DNA of 64,000 bases from Kentomonas sorsogonicus (taxonomy: Eukaryota; Euglenozoa; Kinetoplastea; Trypanosomatida; Trypanosomatidae). Location of the stretch: positions 895,518 to 959,517 of the forward strand of contig JAQOSZ010000302.1 in the NCBI GenBank assembly GCA_030347455.1, written 5' to 3'. Positions 12,085 through 25,100 of this stretch are shown here, one piece after another. Position numbers and translations under genes: made by a program. Position 1 is the first letter of the stretch, and each line of letters opens with the position of its first letter. The notes under the pieces are model-generated. The model made no database searches, was not told where the DNA came from, and saw only the letters and a list, made by a program, of their open reading frames with translations.

Positions 12085-13779
12085 TCAGCAGTCTGTGAAA
12101 GAAAGCAGTGCTTGAAGCAGTTCACAGGTGTCTGCAGCGTCAGGCAAGACGATGCAGGGCTTTTTGAGCGGTGAGACGAACTCCCAAGTGCGGCTGCGAC
12201 GCGGGTCGGCGCGGGAGTCTCGCGGACGCTTGTGGCCGAGCGCCGCGCCGGGCGCCGCCGTCGACTTTTGCGGCTCTGCGGTGGCGTCATTCTGGTGGAC
12301 TGGTGGGGCGTCGTTCTCTGCGTCAGCGCTTGTCGTCGCAGCCTCATCGGGGGACGGCGTGTCGCTGAGCGCCGCGCGCAAACTCTCCCGCTCCTGCGCC
12401 TCCCGCGCGCGCCGCACCAGCGCCAGAGTCGCCCGGGCAGCGACGTGCCCCAAGACGGCAGAAGAAGGGGAGCCGCCGGGGAGTGCAGCAGCCGTCAGCA
12501 CCCACCGCACAAAGGCACTGACAGACCGCGCCGACGTCCATATGACGTACGCACCGTACGCGCCGCCCCCGTCAGAGGCTGCCGGCGGTGCAACAACATC
12601 GTCGGCGGAAGCGGGTCGCGCTGCCTCTGCCTCTACCTCGGTGCTGCCGGCCTCGCCTCTGCGACTGTCCCCCTCGAGGGCGGACTGGCGGTGAAGCAGT
12701 GTGTAGTGTTTGGCAATGTGGAAGGCGGCAAAGAAATAGAGAGGGAGCTCCGCAGGAACGGTGCCGCGCGTGCCGCGGCGGCCATCACTGTGGTAGTATT
12801 CCGACAGAAGGTCAGCGAGGAGGCAGTGGAAGGTGGTGAGGAATAGCTCAATGCCGCACAGCGGACCCGCCACGTCGTCTCGCACGCCGCAGCCAACGCC
12901 GGCGCCGGACAGCTCCTCCGTCAGGAGTAGGTCCTCCAAGGACACATCATGTGTACTGGCCTCCTCTGCGTCCGCGCACTCCAGTGTGAGCAGCGGCTGG
13001 GACTCGCACAGGAAGAGGTGGTCGTCGCTGCGGCAGTGCTCAATAAAGGCGCTGTGCGTGAGGTATATCTGCCCGTGGTGGAGGGCGGGAAAGAGAAACG
13101 CCAGCGCCTCCGCGTCGGAGCCACGCACGGCGGCAGGAGCTTCCACCGACGTCGTCGTCGCTGATTCTGACAAGTGGAGATCATCCTGAAGACCGCTAAG
13201 CAGAGACGGGCGGCGGCGCGGGGGCAGCTGCAGGGCGGACGTGTAGAAACAGCGGCGCACCGCCGGCGCCTCCAGACTCGAGACGATGCGGTGACCGCTG
13301 GCAGAGAAGAGGAGCGAGTGACGAGGTGACGCACAAGACGTTGCAGAGGGGGTATGACCAGAAAGAAGAGCCGGGTTAGCTTCCGACGTCGCCGTACCGT
13401 CTTCGCCACTTTTGACAATTTCCCGTTCTTTACTTGAGGGGGCCGACACCCGCACGTGAGGCGTCGCCGCAAGGTCCATATCGAGCAGCAAGAGCTCGCC
13501 TAGGGAGTCGCACGAGCCGCATATAGGTGTCGCCGCCGCAGCAACAGCAGCAGCAGCAGCGACGGTGTCTGCGGAAAGCGCCATCATCATCTGAGAAAGA
13601 GCTGAAGCGGCGCAGCACCGCTCGGGGAAGAGCGATAGTTGCACAGTTGAGGACCTCTCAAAAGCGGGGCCATCATTTCCCTCGTCATCACTGCCGTCGA
13701 AAGGGCAGAGACTGTATGATGAGGTCGGATGCGGTGGCTGCTGACGGTGATGATGAAAGAGTTGTGATAGGCCGTGCAT
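12085..13779 (-). CDS. Unrecognised 564-residue protein
   Basis: One uninterrupted frame from ATG 13779 (MHGLSQLFHHHRQQPP) to TGA at 12085. I do not recognise a family. The N-terminal 100 residues are low-complexity, with an Ala run near 74-84. A more ordered middle includes LAFLFPALHHGQIYLTHSAF (about 226-245) and the hydrophobic helices ELFLTTFHCLLADLLSEYYH (311-330) and LPLYFFAAFHIAKHYTLLH (346-364). A further block (ARSVSAFVRWVLTAAALPG, 417-435) precedes an acidic linker and a basic patch (HKRPRDSRADPRRSR, 516-530) that could be a nuclear signal. Third codon positions look less GC-biased than in neighbouring genes, suggesting weaker expression or faster change. Its real status rests on length, strand and clean gene boundaries. 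Confidence 0.75.
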   Translation of the reverse strand: MHGLSQLFHHHRQQPPHPTSSYSLCPFDGSDDEGNDGPAFERSSTVQLSLFPERCCAASALSQMMMALSADTVAAAAAVAAAATPICGSCDSLGELLLLDMDLAATPHVRVSAPSSKEREIVKSGEDGTATSEANPALLSGHTPSATSCASPRHSLLFSASGHRIVSSLEAPAVRRCFYTSALQLPPRRRPSLLSGLQDDLHLSESATTTSVEAPAAVRGSDAEALAFLFPALHHGQIYLTHSAFIEHCRSDDHLFLCESQPLLTLECADAEEASTHDVSLEDLLLTEELSGAGVGCGVRDDVAGPLCGIELFLTTFHCLLADLLSEYYHSDGRRGTRGTVPAELPLYFFAAFHIAKHYTLLHRQSALEGDSRRGEAGSTEVEAEAARPASADDVVAPPAASDGGGAYGAYVIWTSARSVSAFVRWVLTAAALPGGSPSSAVLGHVAARATLALVRRAREAQERESLRAALSDTPSPDEAATTSADAENDAPPVHQNDATAEPQKSTAAPGAALGHKRPRDSRADPRRSRTWEFVSPLKKPCIVLPDAADTCELLQALLSFTDC

Positions 13780-14618
13780 AGGTTTCTATGAATGAATTTG
13801 GGTGTGGGAGTGCTATGAGGAGCCTAGAAATGGGCGGGTTGTGATAAGAGTTAAAAAAAAAAAGGTCTACTCGAGGGGATTAAAAAAGGGGAGGGGGGGG
13901 GGAGCAGCACGGTAAGTAAAGGCTCGCTTACAGACATAGATAGATGCAGAGAGATACTACACCAAGTCTCGCACCATGTCGGGTGAGTGGGGAATTCTGG
14001 AGGAGTATTCGCATACTTTGGCGAACTGTTCAAAGATACACTTCAAAACACAAAGATGAGCATCACGAGCTTTTTCAGCAGCTAGTCACTGTGCCGTTTC
14101 AATACGCAGAAGCGTTCATGCAGTTGGAGATGTAATTGTTGGTACGAAGAGAGAGGGTTGTGCGAATGGATATATGTAGAAGCACATACACTTATCGACA
14201 AGTGTATTTTTCATGAAAGCATTATTTCTTTCTTTCTTTCTTTCTCCCACGCCGTATCAACGATGTTACACACATCTTTGCATTTACGCGGAGAAGTGGG
14301 AGAGAGAGAGGAAAAAAAACTCAAATGCTTAAAAGAAGTGAAGTGAAAATGGCAAGCAAACGGAAAATAAATATACTCAAAAACAGAAGATAAACTGGAA
14401 ACAAGTAGTTGGTGAGCCAGTTATATGAGTGGAAAAAGAATTCGTATAGAAAAAAAAAAGCAAGCAAAGGGAGGGGAAAAAAAAAAGAGCAAACGTCAAG
14501 TGGAGATATATCGAATCAAAGAGGGGGGAGGGGACGAGCAATCCAATCATGGCGCTAACGCAATCAGAGGAGAAAACTTTGAAAAAGAAAAAAAAAATCA
14601 ACATCAACAAAAGAGTGC
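13780..14618. other. Intergenic region
   Basis: Leader of the 12085-13779 gene and 3' flank of VPS60. Includes a G run (13893-13902), a TTTC repeat (about 14226-14245) and A-rich stretches. No gene supported. Confidence 0.55.
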
Positions 14619-15287
14619 TCAGAGACCCAGCTGGGCCTCGAGACTGTAGGGGTTGGTAGTCTCCTGCTTGCCCGCGTCGGTCTTCTGCTCGCCGGAGGGG
14701 ACGTCGGGGAGCTTCTGCCCCGGCATGGCGAGGGCGTCGGCGAGGTAGTCGGCGTCGTTCTCCTTCTCCATGTCAAAGTCCATGGCGTTGAGCTCGCCCA
14801 TGAGCTCGTCCTCGTCGATGTAGTCGGGGACGTCGTAGGAGCGGCCCATGATCTCCTGGATCTCCTGCGTGTCGGCGTAGAGGTCGGTGAGCTCGTCCTG
14901 CAGCTTCTCCACCTTGTCGATGTTGAGCTTCTTCATGTCCTTCTTGAGGTCCTTGTTGGCCGCCTTGAGCGCGTCGACCTGCACCTGCGTGTCCTTGACG
15001 GTCTCTGTCGTGAACTGCAGCTGGTCGATGTTGAACTGCTGCTGCATGATCGCGTCCTGCTGGTTCTGGTAGAGCCGTTTCTGCTGCAGCAGCTGCATCG
15101 CGCGCTGCTTGTAGCGCTGCTGCGCCGACCCGCGCGTGCGCTGGATCTGCTCCTTGAGCTTCGCCAGCTCCGCGTCGATCTTCTGAATGCGCGCGTCGAC
15201 GGCGTCGCTGCGGGCCCCGATGCGCCCGCTCGCGTCCTCCAGCGTGGGCTTCGCCTCCTTGTTACCTTTGCCGAACAGACGGTTCAT
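14619..15287 (-). CDS. VPS60: ESCRT-III SNF7-family protein VPS60/CHMP5
   Basis: 222 residues, the usual size for VPS60/CHMP5. It starts MNRLFGKGNKEAKPTLEDAS, close to the conserved MNRLFG opening of that subfamily. Residues about 20-150 form continuous charged helices (DARIQKIDAELAKLKEQIQR, KQRAMQLLQQKRLYQNQQD, KDLKKDMKKLNIDKVEKLQD) typical of the SNF7 core. An acidic C-terminal part follows (QEIMGRSYDVPDYIDEDELM and MDFDMEKENDADYLAD), matching the autoinhibitory and MIM region. In other eukaryotes the protein acts late in multivesicular body sorting and binds LIP5/VTA1. The first in-frame ATG that begins the family sequence is at 15287; the upstream stretch encoding a THTHTHT run is a GT-rich leader. 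Confidence 0.92.
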   Translation of the reverse strand: MNRLFGKGNKEAKPTLEDASGRIGARSDAVDARIQKIDAELAKLKEQIQRTRGSAQQRYKQRAMQLLQQKRLYQNQQDAIMQQQFNIDQLQFTTETVKDTQVQVDALKAANKDLKKDMKKLNIDKVEKLQDELTDLYADTQEIQEIMGRSYDVPDYIDEDELMGELNAMDFDMEKENDADYLADALAMPGQKLPDVPSGEQKTDAGKQETTNPYSLEAQLGL

Positions 15288-16147
15288 GATTAGTGTGTGG
15301 GTGTGGGTGTGGGTTAGTAAGATGGGTGCTTTGGATTCGGTAATTGAACTAGAGTGGATAGTGATTTGATACAACAGGCGGAGTGAGCAGATTTGGTGGA
15401 AAGTAAATAATGATAGTGTTGATAATAAGAGGAGAGAAAACGCAACAGAGTAGAAAAACTAAATAAAACTTGCTTGTGAGTAATAAATCGTCGGGGAAAT
15501 AATAGAGGCAGGACGGAAAATAGACGAGAAAGAAGGGGAAAATCAAGAAAGAAGTAGTGAGAAGCTCGAAAAGAAGGAAGCGAAATGCCAAAGGAGAAAA
15601 TATCCTTGTGTTAAAAGCGAGGAAGATGAGATCGGTAAAAAGAAAAAGAGAGGAGATAGAGAGGTATAGCTGATACGATTGGGTAGCATAGTAGAAGAGA
15701 TCATTTTCATTTCCTCCTGCTTTATGGGCCTCGGTACACAAAACAATAACAACAACAACAGCATTACTTCAAACACTAATCAAGACATCAGCGCTGACAC
15801 AACCCTACAGCCTGCCATATGCACTCCCTCGTCCGGGCTCTATTCTTACTCTTGTTGACAAATTTCATAGTAAAACGAAACACATAGGCGAAGCAAAGAA
15901 AAGAGGAAGAAAAGGTGCAAATGTACAGAGTAATAAACATAAAGAGTGGACGATCAGAAAGATTGAAAATAGAGAGAGAGAAAAAGAAAGAAAGGTTACT
16001 AGGGAAAGCGGTGCATCGGGTAAGCGGTGCAAAGGAAGAAATGTCAAACAAAAAAAGAGAGAAAAGAAGCAGCACCAAGCCCCCCCCCCTCCCCTCCCTG
16101 GCTAGGCAACAAAAAAGGTGCTGGTAACGCGTGGAGAAACCATTGGG
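15288..16147. other. Intergenic region
   Basis: VPS60 leader and the 3' flank of the EF-hand/WD40 gene. Purine-rich on the plus strand, with a C run of ten at 16080-16089 about 58 nt beyond the stop at 16148. No gene supported. Confidence 0.55.
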
Positions 16148-19100
16148 TTAAGCAGCGACTTCTTCTTGTTGGACTCGGTGCCCTGGTCGCCGCCCCTCGC
16201 CGGCGCGTGGCTTGGCGGACGCGGCGGCGGCGGGCTGGAGGGTCACCGTGGGGGCGTAGTTGGGCTTCTTGCGGAGGTCGCTCAGCTTCTGCGTGCGGGC
16301 GCTCGTGCCCTCCACCTTTCCCGCCGGGCCGATGCGCGGCAGCAGCCGTCCCGGCGCTGTGCTGGCCATCTTGCCAGCGGCCGCGGTCTTTGCCGGGGGC
16401 GTCGCCGCTTTGCTACCGCTGCTCTTTCCCGCCGCCAGCGGCGCGGCCTTGGGAGTGCCGGCGCTGGCATTGTCGCCGTTGTTGGTGGTGGTGGTGGCTG
16501 CGTCGCAGGGGCGGGGGCTCGCGCCGCTGCCGCCGCGTACGCTGCTGTTGTTGTGGTGTTGTTGGTGCCGCGCGCGGTGCCAGCGGAGGAGCGGCGGCGC
16601 TTTGGAGAGAGGTCGCCGCTGGTGGCCGACGCCGCCGACGCCGCTGCCTCCGCTGCCGCCGCCGCCGCCGCGCGCTTGTTGCGGTTGTACTGCGCGGTCA
16701 GCTCCTCGCGCTCGGCGGCCGCCTCCCGCGCGCGCCGCTTCATCTCCTCCACCTCCCTGTTGAGCGTCTTGAGGATGGTGGGCGGCTTGGTGCGCAGCGC
16801 GTCCTGCACCCTCGCGCGCTGCTCCTCGTCCGTCGGGCCGTCGCGCGCGCCGCCGCCGTCGTCATGGTCGAGGCTGTCGTCCTCGCTGTTGCCGCCGAAG
16901 TAGTCGCTGTGGCTCTGCGACGTCACGTCGAGCTCCAGCGCGTTCATCAGCCGCGCCGTCGCCGTGGCCGCCGCGTCCCCTCCTCTGAAGCTGCTGTGGT
17001 TGCTGCCCACCGAGCTCGCGCCGCCGGCGTGTGGGTGGAGGCTGGGGAAGGGCGTCGCCGCCGCGGGCGCGGCTGTCGCGGCCCCGGGCGCGCGGGCGGT
17101 GAAGGAGCGGGGCAGCAGCGAAGGCAGTGCCAGACGCACGGCGCCGTCCGACTGCTCGGAGAGGGCCAGTGGGTTGTCGACGGCGCTGGAGGGCAGCGCC
17201 GCCCGCCCGGGTGTTGCCTCGCCCGGCTGCTTCTTCTTCACTGCCACTTGGGAGCTCCACGAGACGGAGGTGCGGCCGCCACCGCCACCTTCGGCCCCCG
17301 CGTTGGGCGGCGCCTCGCCTCGTCGTCGTCGTCGTCGTCTCCGGCGGTGCTGACATTGACGCTCTCCATCTCCTCCTGCATGCGCCGCGCCGCCTCGATG
17401 CGGGCGCTGTGCTTGAGACCCATGGTCTTGGCGGCGTGCGCGCCGTCCCCGCCGGGGCGGATGCTCCTGTTGTTGCTGCTGTCCTCCTGCGCTTCGCCGG
17501 GGGGCGGCAGCATGGCAGCCGACTTGCGACGCTGCTCCAGCACCTCCTCCGGCACGATCGGCGACTCCCAGTCCATGAGCGTGAGCATGATGGCCGACGG
17601 GCTCCACAGCGCGTCGTCCTTCTTGCGCTGCCGCTTCATGCGGTCGCGCTTGGTGTACCAGTCCAGGTCCGCGTCCGTCGTCGTCGCCGTCCTCCTCCGA
17701 CTCCGTCTCGGCCGCGCCGGGCTTCTTCTTCTGCAGCGACGGCAGCTCCTGCAGCAGCCCCTGCACCACCTTGGAGCGCTTGTCGTATTGAATCGTCTCG
17801 AAGAGGACCTTTTCGTTGCCGAAGAACACCTCGTTGGTGCCGGTGGCGCCAAAGTCGGCGTACGTGGCGAGGCCGACCACGCCGGCCTCGAGCTTCAGCT
17901 TCTTCTCGCCCTTCTTCTCCTGCATGCGCGCCTCCATCTCCTCCTGCCGCATGCGCTCCTCGAGCTTCGCCATGGCGTCGTCGCGGCGGCGGCCCATGTA
18001 GGCCTGCTGGATGACGGCGCTCACCGACTCCTGCGGCGCCTCCGGCTCGTCCTCGTCGGCGCCGCTGCGGTTCAGGTTGACCGTCGACACGCGCCGCGTG
18101 GCGAAGACCTGCTGCGCGTGCGCCTTGGCGGCCTGCATGCGGTACGCCGCGGAGATGATCTTGGGGAGGCGCCGCGAGGTGGCGCGCACGTGTGGGTCCT
18201 CGTCCTCGTCCTCCTCGTCCGAGTCGTAGTAGTCGGCCTCCCCGCCGCCGCCGCCGCGGCGCGCGAGCGAGCGCATGTACTCCTCCTCGCTGCGCTTGAT
18301 GTCGGCCTCGGTGAGGTCGTGGCGCACCACCATCGGCGTCGACTCCTCGTAGGCGACCTTGAAGGTGGGGATGCCGGCGGTGCCGCGCAGGTGAAAGGCC
18401 AGCGGGGGCTCCTGCGCCGGCGACGGGATGTTGGTCGCGTCCGCGCCGACGCCGGCGGCCACGTCGACCGGACTCAGCATCGTGAGCCGCCCGGCAGGTG
18501 GCGCAGACAGCGGCGCCGCGACGACGGGCGACTTCCCGTCCGCAACAACAGGCGTCGTGTCCGCGGGGGTGGCCGTCGTGGGGCGCTGGCGCATCGTCGG
18601 GGAGTCGGCCGCGGCCGGCTCCGACACGTGCACGGCCGGACACGCGGTTGGCGTCGCCCGAGGGGCTCGTGGCGGTCTCGCAGCCGCTGCCGTCGCGGCC
18701 GCGGGAGACCGAGGAAGGTGGCTGCGGCGACGCCGGCGAGGCGCCCTCGGCGGGAGTGGTCACCGAGATGTTGCTGACGCTGCCGGCGCGCGTGCTCAGA
18801 CCGCCGGCGCCGCCGCCCATGGTGCGGTCGCGGCGCCGCACCTGCTTCTTGATGATCGGCTTCACGGCCTCGAGCGTGCGGATCAGGCACGCGCGCGCCG
18901 TGACGTCGGTGTAGTAGCCCTGCATGAAGGCGAAGACGTAGCACGAGGCGCCGGTGAGGCCCGTGTCGGGGCCCCCGGCGCGCGAGAAGGGCAGCGACGT
19001 GCGCTTCGTCTCCCGCAGCGTCGCGTCGTAGCTGCGGCCGAGCGACATGGACTCGCCGCCGCCGCCGCCGTTGGCCGCCGTCCACGCCGACGACGCGGAC

Positions 19101-22100
19101 ACCGACGTGGAGCGCGAGACGGACTGGCTGTACTCGCTGAGCGCGTTGGAGAAGAGCTGCTGCAGCGAGACGGACGGGAGGAAGGCGCCGCTGTACCCGG
19201 AGTGGTCGAAGAGCGACAGCGCGCCGCGTTCGTTGCGCTTGCGCCAGGCCTTCTCGCGCAGCTTGGCGCGCTTCTCGAGGTCCTCCTCGGCGAGGGTGTC
19301 GTCGTCGACCATGCTGCCCCATGTCGCGAGCACCCAGTCGCGGTCGTGCGCGCAGAGGCGGCGCACCTCCTCCTCCATGAACTCCAGCAGCCCGTCGGCC
19401 TGCGCGCTGAGGCTCGTCGCGGCCGTCACCAGCGCCGCCTCCTGCACCAGCCGCCGCACTACGTAGAGGCGTCGCGCGGTCTCGTAGACCGCGATGCAGT
19501 GCTGCGAGCTCTGCAGCACCGGCGGGTCCACCGCCGTCAGCGGGCCGCCGCCGAAGCAGCCGAGGCAGCTGAGGTAGCCCGACTGCCAGCGCCACACCAG
19601 CACGCTCGTGTCCTCGCCGCTGCTGACGACGAAGAAGGGCCGCGTGAAGGCGGGCGCGGTGAGGGCGCCGTGGCCGCCGAACAGGCTCGGGCGCTGCGCG
19701 TACTCGAGGAAGGGCTTGCCCACCTTCCCCTCACCCGAGTGCTCGGGGTCCGCAATGAACTGCAGGCCGGTCACGTTGTTGGCGTGCGCGCGCCAGCGGT
19801 CGAGCACGCGGATCTGCCGCTCCCAGCCCGCGTCCAGCATGTCCAGGAACGTCTCGCCCAGCAGCGGCACGTCGTTGAAGTCGAGCAGCAGCACGTACCC
19901 GGCGCGGTCGCCGACGGCAAGGTAGAAGTCCTCCGTGTGGTGGCTCCACAGCGACAGACTCTCGCTGCTGCTGCTGTTGTTGGGGCTGCCGGCGCCGCCG
20001 CGCGCGGCGGTCGCACGGGAGGCGCGCCGCCGCCGAGAGCGAGAGGCTGCCCTCGCCCAAGTCCTGGCCGCCGCCGCCGCGCCCACCACCCGTGTAGGGC
20101 ACGATCCCGATGGACGTGACCATCTCGGACCCCAGCGTGCCTTGGAAGCGCAGCACCTCCGACGACGTCCGCACGTTCCACAGCTGCAGCAGGCCGTCGC
20201 TGTTGCCGGAGAGGACGTAGCCGGTGTGGTGCAGGGGACACAGGCACGTCACGTAGCCCTCGCCGGACCGCGCCGCGTCCTCCAGCATCCGCGCCTCCGC
20301 CTCTAGCTTGGGGTTGCCGCCCGCGCCGCCCTGCGACTGCGACTGCGACTGCTGCTGCTGCTTGTCCCGCGGGCTGTTGTCAGGGATCCGTGCCGTCGCC
20401 GCCGCTGTCGGCGGGGATGTGGTGTCCCCCAGACACGGTCGCGGAGGCGCTCCTGAAGCGCTTCGCCGCCCCGCCGCCCGCGAGCGCCGAGTCTTCCTCC
20501 GACACCAGCGGCACGAGGCGCCCCGGGAAGAGCGCCGCGAGGTTCAGCGGCGGCGGCCGCTTGGGCTTCTCGGCAGTGCGGCCGATGCCCTGAAAGCTCG
20601 TCTTGCGGCGGAAGCTGGGGCGTCGCTGCGGGGGAGCCTGCTGCCGGCCGCGCATCGTGCCCGACAGGTCGCTGTCCGCCGCGGCGGAGGCCGCAGCCGC
20701 TATTGGCGAGTGGACGCTGCCGTCGCTGGTGTTGCCGGTGCCCCGGCCGGGCAGAGTGGAGTTGAACGAGTTGGAGGAGGTGCCGCCGGCGGTGCTGGCC
20801 CCAGCGGCGGCGGCGGCGGAGGAGTTGTTGGCGCCGTGCGGCAGCGGCAGGTCGGTGAGGCGGCGGCACGGGATGGCGAAGGAGGTGAACTCGATGATGG
20901 GCGTCACGGCGACGTTGCCGGTCCCGCCGATCACGATGACCCCCAGGGAGGCGACGAAGGTGACGCTGGTGACGGGGCTGTCGCGCGACACGAGGGTGCG
21001 GTGCGGCGGGATCGCCATCATCGCGGCCGCGGCGTTCTCGTCGTCGTTGTCGCTGCTGACGGCGCCATCCGCTGCGTCGCCTGTCTCGCCGGGGCCGCTC
21101 CGCTTCTTGGCGGCCTCCTCCCGGGCGATCTGCGCCGCGCGCTGCTCCTCCCTCTGCTTCTTGAGCAGCTCCTGCTCGTCGGCGTAGCGCAGCGGGTAGA
21201 GCGACGTGATGCCCGACTTGGACGACTCCTCGTAGACGGCGCACAGGAGCGGCACCTTGAGGTTCTCCAGCTTGTTGAGCACCGCGTCGCCGACGAAGAG
21301 CGAGAAGATGTCCAGCGCGCTGCTGGGGAAGCCGAAGCGGCGCAGCGGGGAGCCGTTGAAGCTGTTGTACTGCACAATCGCGTCGACCGTCGCCAGCGCG
21401 ACGAAGACGCCGGAGGTGAGCGAGTACGGGTCGATGGAGACCGCGCGGACGCCCTCCGGCACGTCCCACTGGCGCGCCATGCGGCTGTAGGCGTTGTAGT
21501 AGGTGTGGTTGAAGACGTTGATGTCGTTCTGCGCGCTGAGGGTGTAGATGTACGGGTCGTCGTTTGGGTCGTTCGCGTCCACGCCGTCGTCGTTGTCGGC
21601 GTCGTCGAAGGTCAGCTTGTTGCTTATCGTCCTGCCCACGCCGCCGCCGCCGCCGCTCTCCCCTCCCTCGCCCCCTTCGAGCGAGAAGGAGGGAAAGAGA
21701 ATCACGGGAGTCTCGGTCGCCTCGTGCAGGGGCGACACAGCGGCGCCGTCTGAGGCTCCGTCGTCCCCCGCAGCGACACTCCCGCGCGGAGGCCACGGAG
21801 CGACCGGCGGGGGAGAGCCGCCGTCGCCGGCAGCAGCAGCGGCGGCCTCACTGACGCGCCCTTCCTTCTCGTCCTGCTCCCGCTTCTTCTTGGACTCGAG
21901 CATCTGCAGCGCCATCTGCTTCTGGCGCTCATTCTGCGCGGCTAGTTTTGCGCGGCGGCGGGCCTGGTGGTACTGCGCGCGCCGCTGCAGGGCGAGGGTG
22001 TTGGGCCCGAACACGAGCTGCCACATGACGATGTTCTCGCTGTCGGCCGTCACCAGCACCCGCATCGCGTGGTGCCACTGAGCGAAGAGGACCGGCCGCC

Positions 22101-25100
22101 GGTGCCCCGCGTAGTCCTTGGCGTAGGAGCCGTTGCGCACCACGTTCCAGCACCGGATGTACTTGCCGCCGAGCAGCAGCCGCTCCTCCGCCGCGTCGTA
22201 GCGCACGACGAGCAGCTCGCCCCGCTCCAGCGACGCGGCCGACGTGTCGCTGAGGACGGTGAGGAAGGAGCCGTTGAGGGCGTGGAGGATCTTGATGACG
22301 CGGCGGCTGTCGAGCACGACCAGGCGCAGCGGCTCGCGCGCGCCGCGGTCCATGAAGCACATGTCGATGGGGTACCCGCAGGCGCCCATGCGCGAGAGCG
22401 CGACGTGCGCGCGCTGCATCTCGCGCAGGTCGACGGTGCGCGTGGGGCGCGACGTGTGCGGCGACCAGAAGCACACGCAGTAGTCCATCCCGCCCGACAC
22501 CAGCATGCTCCGCTCCGCGTTCCAGATGAGGCACGTGATTTTCTTGACGTGGCCGTTCTGCGATCCCGCGTGCGTCTCCGCGAGCCCAGCGGCGCCGGCG
22601 CCGCCCCCGAGAAAGTCGCCGAAGAGGGCGCGGTCGACGACGCCGGTGCCGAGCTTCATGAAGGGCACCTCGACCCGCGCGAAAACGCGGATGCCGATGG
22701 TGCCGTCGTCGCTGGCAGTGACGAGCATGTCGGACGGCTCCAGCACCCGGATCGACGTGATGCTGGCCGTGTGCAGGATCAGCGAGCGCGCCGGCTGCCG
22801 CAGACAGGCCGGCTCGAGGCGCGTCATGTTGATCTGGTCCGACGCGAACCAGCCGTCGTTCATCGTGTACATCTGGAAGACGCCGGCCTCGAAGCCAACG
22901 AGCAGGTGCACGCCCACCACCGGCACGTTGGACCGGCGCAGCGAGCGCTGGAAGCGGTCCGCGCGGCGCCGCTGGTCCGGGATGACGATCGGCCGGTAGT
23001 AGGCCAGCGCGACCGACGTGGCGAACCAGCAGTGGTTGGTGGTGCCCGCGTTGGTGCGCAGCCCGTGGGCGCTGTTGTGCAGCGCCAGCAGCTTCTCGGC
23101 GCCGAAGCCGCAGAGGACGTCCGAGGAGAAGGCGACGGGGCGCTTGAGGTGCTCGTACGTCGGCGCCATCACGTCGAGCCCCTGGAAGTACTTGTTCGCC
23201 TTGCCGAAGAAGATCTCGGTCGTGTCGTCGTAGTAGGCGCGAATCGTGTACGGGCTGCGCACCACTGTGCCGGCCGTGCCCTTTTTGCGCTTGCGCAGGC
23301 TCAGCAGGTCGTCCTCCTCGAACTCCTTCTTCTCGTGGTCGATGCCGGCGTTGTTGTGCGCGTCGGAGAGCACGGCCACCTCCGCCTCGCTGGTGTTGCG
23401 GATGCCCATCATGGTGCGCACGGTCTCGCCGGTGCTGGTGCGCATGAAGGTGACGGTGCCGTCCATCGCCGCCACCACGATCACCTCCGCGTCGCCGACC
23501 GAGGCGGGCGAGAGCGTCATGTCGGAGATAGGGCACGGCAGCGACAGCAGGTTGCGCTCGTGGGCGATGGAGGGGCGCTGCTCCGCGTCCGGCAGCCGCG
23601 GGTCGGCGCGCCACATCTTCACCAGGCCGTCGGCGGAGGCGGTGAAGTAGTGGTTGTTGAGGCGGCTGTACACGAGCCGGTGAATCGCGTCGCGGTGGAA
23701 GAGGTGCTTCACCATCGGGTACGCCTCCTGCCAGCCGCTCACGTTGGTCGGCTCCGGCGTGAACTCGAGGCCATGCTGCATCGACGACGTCACCTGCGAG
23801 CCGATGCCGCCGCCGCCGCCCGACGCGCCGTCCAGCGCCGCCGCCGCCTCCGCCGCCGCCTCGTCAATCACCGACTTCTCGGCCTTGCCGCTAGACCCCG
23901 TGCCTCCAGCGGCGGCGGCGGCGCTGTTGCTTGTCATCTTGTACTCGCGCTGCTCGAGCTCCAGGATCTGCCGCTGGCCGTCCTGCAGCACAAACTGCGA
24001 GAACTCATCCCACGCGACGAGCCCGTCGCCGTTGGTGTCCATCGAGCGGAACAGCCGCTGCGCCGCCCGCACGTGGCTCGACTTGGTCGGGAAGAAGACG
24101 CCCTGCGTGAGGACCGGCGGGGGGTAGAGCCCGCTCGCCAGCACCGCGTCGGCCGCCGCCGCCGCCGCCGTCACGCCGTCCTCCTCCTCCTCAGGGGTCA
24201 TGGGGGGGCTGGCGGAGGCGGCGGCGGCGGCGCCAGGGGTCGCGGTAGAGGAGGAGGCAACCGACGAGAGCGGCGAGCCGGCACTCTTGCGTGTGGTGGT
24301 GGCGACGGTGCGCCAGCGGTCGGACGGGAGCGGGTAGAAGGAGGTGAAGAAGGGGGCGACGACAAAGTACATAAAGTACTCCAGCGGAACGCCGTTGGAG
24401 GTCTGCACGACGACGCCGGTGGTGTCGTGGCCCGTCGGCTTGCCGGAGGACACCGCGATGGCCGCCGTGCCGCCGCCGCCGCCGCCGCCGCCGCCGCTGC
24501 GCGCGACGCTCGAGGCGATGAGCGCCTGCTCGCGCCGCCACTCCTCCATCCGGCGCACCTCGCCGTACACCACGGACTGACACTTCCGCAGCTGCTCCAG
24601 CGCCTCCAACGCCTCCTCCTCGGGGCTCGGCGCGGCGGGAGCGCTCCCGGACGAGAAGGCGGTGGTGCGGCTGCTCTCCCCCTGCTTGGCGGCGGCGGTG
24701 ACGGGCGGCGGAGGGGCGCTGGCGCGGGTCACATTCTTCAGCATCGTGAGCTTCGGCATCGAGTCGGTGTTGGAGTTGGCCGTGCCGCCGCTCGTCTCCT
24801 GCGCGGTGGTGTCCGTGCGCTCCGCCGGGCCGAGCCCGAAGATGATGTTGCGCTGCGCCGTCACGTCCATCGCGTCCCTGCTGGCCAGCGGTGCCAGCAG
24901 ACTGAAGTCGCTGCACTCGCTCCCGTTGTCCGTCTCGCGTCTACGGCGGTTGTCGTCGCCGTCCGATGCCTCGTCGCTGTCGTCGTCGTCCTCTCCGCTG
25001 CCGAGGCGGCGGCGCGCGTTGTTGCTCACCGCGGTTGCGCTCGTGTTGGGGCGGCTGTTGTTGTCGATGCCCGTGCCCGGCCTGGAGCCGTCCTTGGCGG

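Noticed and set aside
20380-20394. TGA as a sense codon, to explain the break near 20390
   Set aside because: TGA is used as the clean stop of several genes here (VPS60, DHH1-side neighbours, PIP kinase), and other breaks involve different frames, so reassignment explains nothing.
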